In this document: positions 47,775 through 57,459 of the stretch, in pieces
How positions within the stretch are numbered: the stretch's first letter is position 1
Layout of the letters: the number at the start of each line of letters is the position of its first letter
From: Burkholderiales bacterium RIFOXYD12_FULL_59_19
GTDB lineage: Bacteria; Pseudomonadota; Gammaproteobacteria; Burkholderiales; Burkholderiaceae_C
Assembly (NCBI GenBank): GCA_001771065.1
Contig: MESQ01000018.1
Location: 62,001 to 126,000 of the forward strand
Length of the DNA stretch: 64,000 bases
Reading direction: 5' to 3'
Notes under the pieces: generated by a model
Database searches by the model: none
What the model was told of the DNA's origin: nothing
The model's input: only the letters and a program-made list of their open reading frames with translations
Program-made: the position numbers and the translations under genes

Positions 47775-49244
47775 TTATTTCAGAATGTCACCCAGGCACA
47801 GGTACTTGATTTCCACGTAGTCATCAATGCCGTGGTGCGAACCTTCGCGGCCCAGACCGGATTGCTTGACGCCGCCAAACGGCACATGCTCGGTGGCCAG
47901 AATGCCCACGTTGATGCCGACCATGCCGTATTCCAGCGCTTCGCTGACACGGAAGATGCGGCCCACGTCGCGGCTGTAAAAATAGCTTGCCAGGCCGAAT
48001 TCGGTGTTGTTGGCGGCATCCACGGCTTCCTGCTCGGTCTGGAACTTGAAGATGGGGGCAAAGGGACCAAAGGTTTCTTCTTTGGCGCACAACATATCGG
48101 CCGTGGCGTCAGCCACCACAGTTGGCTCGAAGAACTGGCCCGGCAGGCGGTTGCCACCCACCAGCAAGCGGGCACCCTTGGCCACGGCATCCTGCACATG
48201 GCGTTCCACTTTTTCCAGCGCGGCTTCTTCAATCAGCGGGCCCTGGTTGACGCCTTCCTCAAAGCCATTACCGACCTTGGCGGTTTTGACCTTGGCGGCA
48301 AACTTGGTGACGAATTCGTCATACACGCCCGCCTGGACGTACAAGCGGTTCGAGCAGACGCAGGTTTGACCCGCGTTGCGGTATTTGCTGGCAAAAGCGC
48401 CTTCGACCGCGCTGTCGATGTCGGCATCGTCAAACACGATGAAAGGTGCGTTGCCGCCGAGCTCCAGCGAGAGTTTCTTGACGGTGGGGGCACTTTGCGC
48501 CATCAGGATGCGGCCCACTTCGGTGGAGCCGGTAAAGCTGATGTGGCGCACCACGTCGCTCGCGCACAGCACCTTGCCCACGGCAATCGAGTTGTCGGCG
48601 TCGGCGGTGATCATGTTGAGCACGCCAGCCGGAATGCCCGCGCGAATGGCCAGCTCGGCTGCGGCCAGGGCGGTCAGGGGGGTCAGTTCCGCCGGTTTGA
48701 TGATCACGGTGCAGCCAGCTGCCAGCGCGGGTGCAACCTTGCGGGTGATCATGGCAATGGGAAAGTTCCAGGGTGTGATGGCGGCGCAAACGCCAATGGG
48801 CTGGCGCAACACCATCAGGCGGCGGTTGTTGTCAAACTGGGGCAGGGTTTCGCCGTTGATGCGTTTGGCTTCTTCGGCAAACCACTCGACAAAGCTGGCG
48901 CCGTAGGCCACTTCGCCTTTGGCCTCGGGCAGCGGCTTGCCCTGCTCGGCCGTCATGATGCGGCCCAAATCCTCCTGATTCGCCATCAGCAGGTCATACC
49001 ATTTGCGCAAAATGATGCTGCGCTCTTTGGCGGTCTTGCTGCGCCAGGCCGGCCAGGCGGCGTTGGCCGCGGTGATGGCGGCTTGCGCCTCCGCCGGGCC
49101 CAGGTTGGCCACGTCGGCCAGATGGGCACCGGTGGCTGGGTCGGTCACGGCAAAGCGGCTGGTGCCTGCCACCCATTGGCCGTTGATGAGGGCATTGGTC
49201 TTGAGCAGGGTGGGGTCTTTGAGCAGGGAAAGGGGAGTGGTCAT
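47775..49244 (-). CDS. gabD: Succinate-semialdehyde dehydrogenase GabD
   Basis: 489 residues from the ATG at 49244; an earlier ATG at 49313 lies inside the ureohydrolase. ALDH features: TPWNFPIAMITRKVAPALAAG, SFTGSTEVGR, catalytic Glu in LELGGNAPFIVF and catalytic Cys in NAGQTCVCSNR. The second Cys two residues on is typical of GabD. It oxidises succinate semialdehyde to succinate with NAD(P)+. It is the last gene of the gabT-transporter-ureohydrolase operon, completing GABA use. Confidence 0.92.
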   Translation of the reverse strand: MTTPLSLLKDPTLLKTNALINGQWVAGTSRFAVTDPATGAHLADVANLGPAEAQAAITAANAAWPAWRSKTAKERSIILRKWYDLLMANQEDLGRIMTAEQGKPLPEAKGEVAYGASFVEWFAEEAKRINGETLPQFDNNRRLMVLRQPIGVCAAITPWNFPIAMITRKVAPALAAGCTVIIKPAELTPLTALAAAELAIRAGIPAGVLNMITADADNSIAVGKVLCASDVVRHISFTGSTEVGRILMAQSAPTVKKLSLELGGNAPFIVFDDADIDSAVEGAFASKYRNAGQTCVCSNRLYVQAGVYDEFVTKFAAKVKTAKVGNGFEEGVNQGPLIEEAALEKVERHVQDAVAKGARLLVGGNRLPGQFFEPTVVADATADMLCAKEETFGPFAPIFKFQTEQEAVDAANNTEFGLASYFYSRDVGRIFRVSEALEYGMVGINVGILATEHVPFGGVKQSGLGREGSHHGIDDYVEIKYLCLGDILK

Positions 49245-49282
49245 GGTGCTTGTTTCAAAAGATGGGGTGTAACTGTCGAATA

Positions 49283-50230
49283 TTAACGTCTGGTGACGCC
49301 GGGCAGGACGCACAGCATCTCGTACAGCAAATTTGCCCCCAGCAGGGCAGTATTGCCGGAGGTGTCGTAGGCTGGCGAGACTTCCACCAGGTCGCCACCG
49401 ACCAAATTGAGCCCGTGGCAGCCGCGAATGATTTCCAGTGCCTGCGGCACGCTCAGGCCGCCGATCTCGGGTGTGCCGGTACCGCCCGCGTAGGCGGGGT
49501 CAATGCCGTCGATGTCAAAACTCAGGTAACAAGGTGTGTTGCCAATGTGGGCCCGGATTTTGGCCATCAGGGGCGCGAGCGACTGGTACCAGACTTCATG
49601 GGCGGGCACCAGGGTAAAACCTTGCTGGCGTGGCCAGTCGAAGTCGTCAGACGCGTAGCCGCTGCCGCGCAGGCCAATCTGAAAAACCTTGTGACAGTCG
49701 AGCAGGTCTTCTTCCACAGCCCGGCGAAACGGCGTGCCGTGCGCAATGCGTTCGCCAAACATGTCGGCATTCACATCGGCGTGTGCATCCACGTGCACCA
49801 ACGCCACCGGGCCGTGTTTGGTGGCCATGGCGCGAAGAATGGGCAGGGCAATGGTGTGGTCGCCGCCCAACGTCAGGGGAATGCAATTGGCAGCCAGCAC
49901 GGGTTCATAAAACGCCGTGATGATGGCCAGCGACTTTTCCAGGGAATAGGTGTTGATGGGCACATCGCCCAGATCGGCGACTTGCAGGGTGTCGAACGGG
50001 GCGGCACTGGTGGCCATGTTGTAGGGCCGGATCAGGCTTGACTCGGCACGAATCTGGCGCGGCCCAAAGCGCGCGCCAGGCCGGTGGCTGGTGCCAATGT
50101 CCAGCGGAATACCAATGAAGGCGGCATTCAGGCCAACTGGTGCGCTGGCCACCGGCAGGCGCATCATGCTGGCAATACCGCCAAAACGGGGCATGGCGTT
50201 GCCTGACAAGGGTTGGTTTTTCGTCGTCAT
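49283..50230 (-). CDS. Ureohydrolase, probable 4-guanidinobutyrase
   Basis: 315 residues from the ATG at 50230, 2 bases after the permease stop. The di-manganese signatures LGGDHTIALP, HVDAHADVNAD and SFDIDGIDPAYAGGTGTPE are complete. The family includes agmatinase, guanidinobutyrase and guanidinopropionase. Because gabT and gabD flank it and no putrescine-oxidising genes are present, 4-guanidinobutyrate (to GABA and urea) is the best-fitting substrate; agmatine is the alternative. Confidence 0.85.
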   Translation of the reverse strand: MTTKNQPLSGNAMPRFGGIASMMRLPVASAPVGLNAAFIGIPLDIGTSHRPGARFGPRQIRAESSLIRPYNMATSAAPFDTLQVADLGDVPINTYSLEKSLAIITAFYEPVLAANCIPLTLGGDHTIALPILRAMATKHGPVALVHVDAHADVNADMFGERIAHGTPFRRAVEEDLLDCHKVFQIGLRGSGYASDDFDWPRQQGFTLVPAHEVWYQSLAPLMAKIRAHIGNTPCYLSFDIDGIDPAYAGGTGTPEIGGLSVPQALEIIRGCHGLNLVGGDLVEVSPAYDTSGNTALLGANLLYEMLCVLPGVTRR

Positions 50231-50232
50231 GT

Positions 50233-51057
50233 TCAACGCCGTCTGCCGCGTAGCCATTCCAGCGCCAGCATCAGCGTGGTGGTAAAGATGATCAGCAGGG
50301 TGGCCACGGCGGCAATGGTTGGGTTGATGTTTTCGCGGATGCCGGTGAACATTTGGCGCGGCAGGGTCACCTGGTCTGGACCCGCAATGAACAGGGTCAC
50401 CACCACTTCGTCAAATGAGGTAGCAAAGGCAAACAGCGCGCCCGAGATGACGCCCGGCGCAATGATCGGCAAAGTGACGCGGAAAAACGTGGTGAGGTGG
50501 CCGGCACCCAGGCTCAAGCTGGCGCGGATCAAATTTTCATTAAAACTTTGCAGCGTGGCCAGCACGGTGGTCAGCACAAAGGGTGCACCCAAGGCCGCGT
50601 GCACCAAAATCAGACCCAAGTAGGTGTCGTTGAGGCCAATTTTTGCGAAGAACAAATAGGTGCTCACCGCCACCACCACAATTGGCACCACCATGGGTGC
50701 GATCAGCAGGCTCATCAACAAGCCTTTGCCCCAAAAGTTGATGCGTGCCAGACCGACTGCGGCCATGGTGCCCAGAATGGTGGCCAGGATGGTGGCCAAA
50801 GGTGCCACGATGAAACTGTTGCGTGTGGCGCGCCCCCATTCGGCAGACGAAAACAGGTTGTCGTACCACTGCAGCGACCAGCCTGGCATGGGGTAAGCCA
50901 AGAAGGAGCTGGCAGAAAACGACAGCGGCATGATGGCCAGAATCGGCAGCAGTAAAAACAGCAGCACCAGCACGCCGACACCGCGCAGTAAATACCAGCC
51001 GATCTTGTCGGGTAGGGTGGCGTAGGCTGGGAACATGGGACGGGCAGGAAGTGACAT
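50233..51057 (-). CDS. Polyamine-type ABC transporter permease, PotC-like
   Basis: 274 residues with six membrane helices and the EAA-loop ASLSLGAGHLTTFFRVTLPIIAPGVISG (coupling region near residues 185-212). It pairs with the PotB-like permease encoded 5 bases upstream. It belongs to the importer for opine, polyamine or guanidino compounds and probably brings in the substrate of the ureohydrolase. Confidence 0.9.
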   Translation of the reverse strand: MSLPARPMFPAYATLPDKIGWYLLRGVGVLVLLFLLLPILAIMPLSFSASSFLAYPMPGWSLQWYDNLFSSAEWGRATRNSFIVAPLATILATILGTMAAVGLARINFWGKGLLMSLLIAPMVVPIVVVAVSTYLFFAKIGLNDTYLGLILVHAALGAPFVLTTVLATLQSFNENLIRASLSLGAGHLTTFFRVTLPIIAPGVISGALFAFATSFDEVVVTLFIAGPDQVTLPRQMFTGIRENINPTIAAVATLLIIFTTTLMLALEWLRGRRR

Positions 51058-51062
51058 GTGGT

Positions 51063-52310
51063 TTATCCCAAGCTGAGTTCAGACTTCACCACACGGCGGT
51101 ACACCGCATACAGTACCAGTGTGGCAGACAACAGCACGGCACCTAGCGCACATGCCATGCCCCAGTTCACGGTGACATTGGTGTACTGGGCAATGTAGTA
51201 GCTCAGCATCTGGTCATCGGCCCCGCCCAGCAGGGCCGGAGTCACGTAATAACCAATGCTCAGGATGAACACCAGCAGGCCGCCGGCACCCATGCCAGGA
51301 AAGGTTTGCGGCATGTAGACCCGGAAAAACGCCGCCAGAGGTGAGCTGCCAAGCGACACGGCAGCCCGCAAATAGGTGGGGGGTACAGATTTCATCACAC
51401 TGTACAGCGGCAAGATCATGAACGGCAGCAGGATGTGCACCATGGCAATGATGACCCCGACCCGGTTAAACAGCAACGGTAGCGGCTCGTTGATCAGGCC
51501 CAGGTCCAGGAAAAATCGGTTGATCAGGCCATTGGTCTGTAACAGCACAATCCAGGCCGCAGAACGAACCAGCACCGAGGTCCAAAACGGTACCAGCACC
51601 AAAATCATCAAAATATTCGCCTGGCGCGGCGTCAGGGTCGACAGCCAATAGGCCAGCGGGTAACCCAGCAGCAGGCAGAAGACAGTTACCACGGCGCTGA
51701 CACTGAAGGTGCGCATCAATATTTTGAAAAAGGCCGCTGATTCTGGATCAACATTGACAATCTCGCCTTGAATGTCGCGTTTCAGGTCCACCGAGGCCAG
51801 CAGATAGTCGGGTGTCCAGCGCGAGCCATTTTTTGCGATGGCGCGCCAGTAGCCCAACTCACCCCAACGGGGGTCCAGTTCCAGCATGTGGGCCTTGACT
51901 TGCACGGGAGTCAAACCCGCCTCGAACGGCAGGGCGCGGAAAGTCCCCATGACCAGTGAACGGGCGCCGCTGATTTCGCTGTTCAGGCGGCGTGCCAGTC
52001 CACCTGCATCGGACTGCTCGGCAATGTTGGCGAAGTCTGTTGCCAGTGCCGCGTAGGCCTCATCTGGCGGGTTGGTGGTGCGGTCCCACTTGTCTAGCAC
52101 CTTCACCGTGTTTGCGAGTGTGCTGGCGACCTCAGGATTTTCGATCGCGCGCATCAGCAGCGCGCCGATCGGCACAATAAAGGTGGCCAGCAGAAAAATC
52201 AGCAGCGGCAGGGTCAGGGAGATGGCAAAGGCCTTTTTGCGACGCTGCGAGTGCCGCAGCTGTGCCGCCAAGTTGCCAGGAATCGTGGTCGTAGCGACAG
52301 TCATTGCCAT
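51063..52310 (-). CDS. Polyamine-type ABC transporter permease, PotB-like, with large periplasmic insert
   Basis: 415 residues. The first helix (about 29-53) is followed by an insert of about 140 residues (55-195) before the permease core. The EAA loop AAVSLGSSPLAAFFRVYMPQTFPGM is near residue 320. Ordinary PotB proteins are about 280-300 residues, so the insert is the unusual part; it should face the periplasm. Start may be the first or third codon (MAM). Confidence 0.88.
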   Translation of the reverse strand: MAMTVATTTIPGNLAAQLRHSQRRKKAFAISLTLPLLIFLLATFIVPIGALLMRAIENPEVASTLANTVKVLDKWDRTTNPPDEAYAALATDFANIAEQSDAGGLARRLNSEISGARSLVMGTFRALPFEAGLTPVQVKAHMLELDPRWGELGYWRAIAKNGSRWTPDYLLASVDLKRDIQGEIVNVDPESAAFFKILMRTFSVSAVVTVFCLLLGYPLAYWLSTLTPRQANILMILVLVPFWTSVLVRSAAWIVLLQTNGLINRFFLDLGLINEPLPLLFNRVGVIIAMVHILLPFMILPLYSVMKSVPPTYLRAAVSLGSSPLAAFFRVYMPQTFPGMGAGGLLVFILSIGYYVTPALLGGADDQMLSYYIAQYTNVTVNWGMACALGAVLLSATLVLYAVYRRVVKSELSLG

Positions 52311-52325
52311 CTCTCCTGTGTCAAC

Positions 52326-53357
52326 TTACTGCGCGGCCCAGGCGGTGAATCGCTTCTCCAGCGCCTCACCCTGGTCAGCCCAGAAGCTCACGTTGAACTG
52401 CAGTGCGGTTTTGGCGTTGGCAGGTGCCGTGGGCAGGCCGCCCAGCACTTTGGCATCCAGCTTGGCGAGCGCCTTGGTGTTGGTCGGGCCGTAGGCAATG
52501 TTTTTGGCGTACTCGGCCTGGGCGTTTGCACTGCTGGCCAGGGCGATGAACTTCAGGGCGGCTTCCTTGTTGGGTGTGCCTTTTGGCATGACCCAGTAGT
52601 CCAGGTCATAAATGCCACCGGTCCAGGTGATCTTGAGGTTTTTGCCTTCGCGCTGGGCAGCGTCAATGCGGCCGTTGTAGGCGGTGGTCATGACCACGTC
52701 ACCGGCCACCAGGAACTGGGGCGGCTGCGCACCGGCTTCCCACCATTGGATGTTGGCCTTGAGTTCGCTCAGTTTCTTGAACGCGCGGTCAGCACCGTCT
52801 TTGGTTTTCAGCACCTTGTACACATCGGCGACTCGCACGCCGTCAGCCATCAGGGCAAATTCGACGTTGTAACGGGCACCCTTGCGCATGGCACGTTTGC
52901 CGGGGAATTTTTTCACGTCCCAGAAATCTGCCCAGGTGGTCGGCGCAGTTTTGAGTTTGTCGCCGTCATAGGCCATCACGGTGGACCAGACGAAGGTGCC
53001 AATACCGCACTCGTGAATGGCGGCAGGGGTGAAGTCAGCCTTGTTGCCGATCTTGCTGTAGTCGAGCTTCTCGAATAGGCCTTCGTCACAGCCCCGCGCC
53101 ACGTCGGGGGATTCAACCTCCACCACGTCCCAGGTCACTTTCTTGGTTTCGACCATGGCCTTGATCTTGGCTTGTTCGCCGTTGTATTCCACGCTGACGA
53201 TCTTGTTGCCAGAGGCTTTTTCATAGGGGCCAACGTAGGCGATTTTTTGGGCGTTACCGTTGGCACCACCGAAGTTGACCACGGTCAATTGGGTCTCGGC
53301 TTGAGCAGAAAGGGTAAACAGTGCGGCGCAGGCCGCCACCAGGGGGGTGAGTTTCAT
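52326..53357 (-). CDS. Periplasmic binding protein of a polyamine-type ABC transporter
   Basis: 343 residues with a Sec signal (MKLTPLVAACAALFTLSAQA, cleavage after ALSAQA-E). The PotD-like body has VVNFGGANGNAQK, WDVVEVESPDVARGCDEGLFEKLD, TWADFWDVKKFPGKRAM and YDLDYWVMPKGTPNKEAA. It captures the substrate for the PotBC-like permeases. The ligand is inferred from the operon to be 4-guanidinobutyrate, GABA or a related amine. Confidence 0.9.
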   Translation of the reverse strand: MKLTPLVAACAALFTLSAQAETQLTVVNFGGANGNAQKIAYVGPYEKASGNKIVSVEYNGEQAKIKAMVETKKVTWDVVEVESPDVARGCDEGLFEKLDYSKIGNKADFTPAAIHECGIGTFVWSTVMAYDGDKLKTAPTTWADFWDVKKFPGKRAMRKGARYNVEFALMADGVRVADVYKVLKTKDGADRAFKKLSELKANIQWWEAGAQPPQFLVAGDVVMTTAYNGRIDAAQREGKNLKITWTGGIYDLDYWVMPKGTPNKEAALKFIALASSANAQAEYAKNIAYGPTNTKALAKLDAKVLGGLPTAPANAKTALQFNVSFWADQGEALEKRFTAWAAQ

Positions 53358-53408
53358 TGAAGGTCTCCTTCTTGGGGGTAAAAAACAGGACTAAAAAATG
53401 CAAACGTG

Positions 53409-54503
53409 TCAGGCATAGACACGCAAATGCTCGGGGGGCAGGACCAGCCAGACGGTGTCACCGGCCTGCGGGATGTTGGGGCTGGACAATGCAATCTTGA
53501 CCGTGGTTGGTACCTGCTTGTCGACTGCGCAGCGCACGCGCAAGTGGTCACCAAAGTAAATCAGGTCGTTGACATTTGCGCGCAGGCTGTTCGGTGGCGC
53601 GGGTTCACTGCCCGGACTAATGTGTGCACGCTCCGGGCGGATGCAGGCCTGCACCGGGCAATTCAGCGGTGCACCGTTGATGTCCTGCGCCTGCAGCTCT
53701 GTGCCACAGGGCAGGCGCACCTTGCAGCTGCCACCTGCACCACGCTCGGTGACCGTGATCTGTGCGTCCAGCACGGTGTTGTCACCGACAAAACTGGCCA
53801 CAAACCGGTTCACTGGCGACTCATACAGCGTGGTGACGGTGTCGATCTGCTGGATCAGGCCGTCGTTGAACACCGCCACCCGGTCCGACATGGTCAGCGC
53901 TTCTGACTGGTCGTGCGTGACGTAGACAAAGGTCAGTCCGAGCTTGCGGTGCAGCTCTTTGAGTTCAAGTTGCATGTGCTCGCGCAGTTGTTTGTCCAAG
54001 GCGCCCAGAGGTTCATCCATGAGCACCAGCTGCGGGTCAAACACCAGGGCACGCGCCAGCGCAATGCGCTGCTGCTGGCCGCCCGAGAGCTGACCCGGAT
54101 AACGCGCCCCCATGGCACCCATCTGCACCATGTCCAACGCCTGCCTGACCTTGAGCTCGCGCTCGGATTTGCCCATCTTGCGCACCGTCAGCGGGTAGGC
54201 CACGTTGTCGGCAATCGTCATGTGCGGAAACAGCGCGTAGTTTTGAAACACCATGCCAAAGTTGCGTTTGTGCGGTGGCGTTTTGGTGATGGGTTTGCCC
54301 TTGAGAAAAATCTCACCGGCGGTTGGTGATTCAAAGCCGGCAAGCATCATCAGTGTGGTGGTCTTGCCCGAACCCGAAGGCCCCAGCAGCGACAGGAACT
54401 CACCACTTTGAATCTCAAGGTTCAGGTCGCGCACCACCAGGGTGCTGCCATCGTAGGTTTTTTGAACACTTGCAAACTTGACGAGGGTGTCATTGGTGGA
54501 CAT
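53409..54503 (-). CDS. Polyamine-type ABC transporter ATPase, PotA-like
   Basis: 364 residues: Walker A LGPSGSGKTTTL, signature YPGQLSGGQQQRIALARAL, Walker B LVLMDEPLGALD, switch His in VTHDQSEALTM, and a C-terminal TOBE domain (about 285-362). It drives the PotB/PotC-like permeases encoded downstream. Between gabT and the binding protein gene in one operon. Confidence 0.92.
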   Translation of the reverse strand: MSTNDTLVKFASVQKTYDGSTLVVRDLNLEIQSGEFLSLLGPSGSGKTTTLMMLAGFESPTAGEIFLKGKPITKTPPHKRNFGMVFQNYALFPHMTIADNVAYPLTVRKMGKSERELKVRQALDMVQMGAMGARYPGQLSGGQQQRIALARALVFDPQLVLMDEPLGALDKQLREHMQLELKELHRKLGLTFVYVTHDQSEALTMSDRVAVFNDGLIQQIDTVTTLYESPVNRFVASFVGDNTVLDAQITVTERGAGGSCKVRLPCGTELQAQDINGAPLNCPVQACIRPERAHISPGSEPAPPNSLRANVNDLIYFGDHLRVRCAVDKQVPTTVKIALSSPNIPQAGDTVWLVLPPEHLRVYA

Positions 54504-54583
54504 AGGTTGCAGCAGCCTTTATTGCGTCGATCTGGCGTTAAAAAATCAAGCGAGTATTTGTACGCCGCAAAGAGCGTGCCAGA

Positions 54584-55876
54584 TCATTGCACCGCGGCCA
54601 GGCAGGCATCAATGATGGCCAGGCCTTCGTCCACGATGGCGTCGCTGGCAGTCAAGGGCACCAGAATGCGCACCACGTTGCCATAGGTGCCGCAGGTTAA
54701 GAGGATCAAGCCGCGTTGGGTGGCCTCCGACGCCAGCGCCTTGGCCATCTCGGCATTGGGCTGGTGCGGGTCGCCGTTCTTGCACAGCTCGATCGCCACC
54801 ATGGCACCCAGGCCGCGCACGTCAGCCACGCACTTGTATTTGCCAGCCATGGTCTTGAGGCTGTTCATCATGTGGGCGCCAAGCTGGCGGCTGCGCTCCA
54901 GCAGGTTTCCCTTTTCAAACACGTCCAGCACTGCCAGCGCCGCTGCGCAGGCAATCGGGCTGCCGGCATAGGTGCCGCCCAGGCCGCCAGCGGCAGGCGC
55001 ATCCATCACTTCTGCGCGGCCCACGACGCCGGAGATTGGATAACCACCCGCCATGGATTTGGCCATGGTGATCATGTCCGGGGCGACACCGCTTTGCTCC
55101 ATGGCAAACCAGGTGCCGGTGCGGCCCGCGCCGGTTTGAATCTCGTCCGCGATCATCAGGATGCCGTGCTGGTCGCACAGGGCGCGCAGGCGCTGCAAAA
55201 ACTCTGTGGGGGCCACATTGAAGCCGCCTTCGCCCTGCACCGGTTCCACAATGATGGCGGCTACGCGGCTGGCTTCGACGTCGTTCTTGAAAATGCTCTC
55301 GATCGATGCAATGGAGTCGTCGACGCTTACGCCATGCGCAGCGTTGGGGAACTGGGCGTGGAAAATCTCGCCCGGAAACGGGCCAAAACCGGTTTTGTAG
55401 GGCGCCACTTTTCCGGTCAGGCCGAGGGTGAGCAGTGTCCGGCCATGGTAGCCACTGGTGAAGGCAATGACGGCGCTTCGTTTGGTGTAAGAGCGGGCGA
55501 TCTTGATGGCGTTTTCCACGGCTTCGGCGCCAGTGGTCAAGAACATGGTCTTCTTGGCAAAGTTGCCTGGCGCCAGGGCATTGATGCGCTCGGCAAGTTC
55601 CACATAGGGCTCGTAGGCCAGCACCTGGAAGCAGGTGTGGGTGTAGAGGTCGATCTGGTCCTTGACTGCTTGCATGATCTCGGGGTGGCAGTGACCCGTG
55701 TTGAGCACGGCAATACCACCGGCAAAGTCAATGTAGCGCTTGCCTTCGACATCCCACACTTCGGCATTGACACCACGTGCAATAAACACTTCATGGCTCT
55801 GGCCGACACCGCGCGGAATGGCAGCGCGGCGACGGTCCATCAGGGCTGCATTGGTTTTTTGGGTTTGGGTAAGCAT
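54584..55876 (-). CDS. gabT: 4-aminobutyrate aminotransferase GabT
   Basis: 430 residues from the ATG at 55876 behind AGGAG. Class III aminotransferase motifs: FAGGIAVLNTGHCHPEI, TTGAEAVENAIKIARSYT, ADEIQTGAGRTGTWFAMEQSGV (in pieces) and the PLP lysine in ITMAKSMAGGYPISGV. It transfers the amino group of GABA to 2-oxoglutarate, giving succinate semialdehyde for GabD. First gene of the leftward operon, opposite the MocR-type regulator. Confidence 0.93.
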   Translation of the reverse strand: MLTQTQKTNAALMDRRRAAIPRGVGQSHEVFIARGVNAEVWDVEGKRYIDFAGGIAVLNTGHCHPEIMQAVKDQIDLYTHTCFQVLAYEPYVELAERINALAPGNFAKKTMFLTTGAEAVENAIKIARSYTKRSAVIAFTSGYHGRTLLTLGLTGKVAPYKTGFGPFPGEIFHAQFPNAAHGVSVDDSIASIESIFKNDVEASRVAAIIVEPVQGEGGFNVAPTEFLQRLRALCDQHGILMIADEIQTGAGRTGTWFAMEQSGVAPDMITMAKSMAGGYPISGVVGRAEVMDAPAAGGLGGTYAGSPIACAAALAVLDVFEKGNLLERSRQLGAHMMNSLKTMAGKYKCVADVRGLGAMVAIELCKNGDPHQPNAEMAKALASEATQRGLILLTCGTYGNVVRILVPLTASDAIVDEGLAIIDACLAAVQ

Positions 55877-55949
55877 AGGGCTCCTAAGCAGTGGGCTGGC
55901 GTTGATAAAGTTGGGCAACTGTAGTTGCGATGCCCTTGTTTAACCATAT

Positions 55950-55979
55950 ACAGTTAGGTCTTTTTTGAGAATGTACTGT
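55950..55979. promoter_or_regulatory. Candidate control region between gabT and the MocR gene
   Basis: ACAGT (55950-55954) and ACTGT (55975-55979) form a short inverted repeat in the 144-base divergent region, and ATACATATA-like repeats lie nearby. Weak evidence; MocR regulators commonly bind between divergent genes. Confidence 0.3.
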
Positions 55980-56020
55980 GTAGCCCCTGCTGCCAATACA
56001 TATAAACCCTAACCCGACCC

Positions 56021-57415
56021 ATGTTCACGCTCAATCCGCAAAGTTCGACGCCCCTGGTGCTGCAAATCGTCGCAGGCTTTCGCACCGCCATTGATGACGG
56101 TGAACTGCGCTCAGGCTCCAAGGCGCCGTCGATACGCCAGTTTGCGCATGCCCATAACGTCAGCGTGTTCACCGTGGTCGATGCTTACGACCGGCTGGTG
56201 GCCCAGGGCTATTTCGCGTCGCGTCCGCACTCGGGATTTTTTGTCAAACAGCGGCCAAGCTCGGTGGCAGAGTTGCCAGGACACGGGCCCAATTTCAGTT
56301 TTGATTCGATGTGGTACCTGCGGCGTATTTTTGAGAACCGGGCGCTGCGCATGAAACCCGGTTGCGGCTGGCTGCCTGGCGACTGGCTGTTTCAGGACGG
56401 CGTGCGGCGCGGGCTTCGCAGCCTGGCTGCCGACGATGTGGATGTGGGGGGCTATGGTGAACCCAAAGGCTACCCGCCGCTGCGCAAGCTGGTGCGTGAC
56501 CTGTTGGCCGAGCAGGAAATTTCTGTCACCTCTGAGCAAGTGCTCCTGACCCAGGGTTCAAGTCAGGCCATGGACCTGGTGGCGCGCCGCCTGGTGCGAC
56601 CTGGGGACGCGGTGCTGGTGGATGATCCGGGTTATCCCAACTTGTTGTTTTCATTGCGGTTTCTGGGTGCTCGCCTGATCGGGGTGCCGCGCATCCCTTC
56701 GGGTTACGACCTGGTCGCACTGGAGCGCCTGGTGATCGAAGAACAGCCCAAGGTGTTTTTTACCCAGCCAAGACTGCAGAGTCCGACCGGTTCGATTGCC
56801 CAGTTGGCGCATCTGCACCGGGTGATGCAACTGGCCGACAAGCATGATTTTCTGGTGGTCGAAAACGACATTTATGCCGACCTGGATCCTGAGCCACGGC
56901 CTTCCCTGGCCAGTCTGGACCAGTTGAACCGGGTGATTTACATCAGCAGCTTTTCCAAGACCATTTCGCCCAACATCCGGGTCGGTTACCTGGCAGCTAA
57001 CCCGGACCTGCTGGAAGACCTGGCGCAGCTCAAAATGATCTCCGGATTAACATCTTCGGAGTTCAGCGAACGCCTGGCGCATGGCGCCTTGACCGACGGG
57101 CGTTGCCGCAAACACGTCAAGGGCCTGCGTGAACGCCTGGCCAAAGCGCATGTCGACGCCGCCTCACGCCTGCTTGACGTGGGTTTTGAGATTTTCTGTG
57201 AGCCCAAGGCTGGCATCTTTCTGTGGGCACGCCATCCGGCTGTGGCTGATTCGGCTGAACTGGCTTACAAGGCGGCCGAGCAAGATATTCTGCTTGGCCC
57301 CGGGCACCTGTTCAGCCCCGATCTGCAGACCAGTCCATGGCTGCGTTTCAACGTGATCTTTTGCGACGAGCCCGCCTTGTTTGCATTTTTGCAGGCGCAG
57401 TGCCAAGCCCCCTGA
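56021..57415 (+). CDS. MocR/GabR-type regulator (GntR helix-turn-helix plus aminotransferase fold)
   Basis: 464 residues. The N-terminal winged helix (about 10-78: APSIRQFAHAHNVSVFTVVDAYDRL) is joined by a linker to a fold-type I aminotransferase domain (about 105-460) with VDDPGYPNLLFSLRFLG and the PLP lysine in ISSFSKTISPNIRVGY. In GabR, PLP plus GABA switches the protein to an activator. The position opposite gabT indicates control of the guanidinobutyrate/GABA operon. Confidence 0.92.
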   Translation: MFTLNPQSSTPLVLQIVAGFRTAIDDGELRSGSKAPSIRQFAHAHNVSVFTVVDAYDRLVAQGYFASRPHSGFFVKQRPSSVAELPGHGPNFSFDSMWYLRRIFENRALRMKPGCGWLPGDWLFQDGVRRGLRSLAADDVDVGGYGEPKGYPPLRKLVRDLLAEQEISVTSEQVLLTQGSSQAMDLVARRLVRPGDAVLVDDPGYPNLLFSLRFLGARLIGVPRIPSGYDLVALERLVIEEQPKVFFTQPRLQSPTGSIAQLAHLHRVMQLADKHDFLVVENDIYADLDPEPRPSLASLDQLNRVIYISSFSKTISPNIRVGYLAANPDLLEDLAQLKMISGLTSSEFSERLAHGALTDGRCRKHVKGLRERLAKAHVDAASRLLDVGFEIFCEPKAGIFLWARHPAVADSAELAYKAAEQDILLGPGHLFSPDLQTSPWLRFNVIFCDEPALFAFLQAQCQAP

Positions 57416-57459
57416 TCACTTAAAATCGTCGGTTTTGACACACCAAGTCGCTTACCCCC

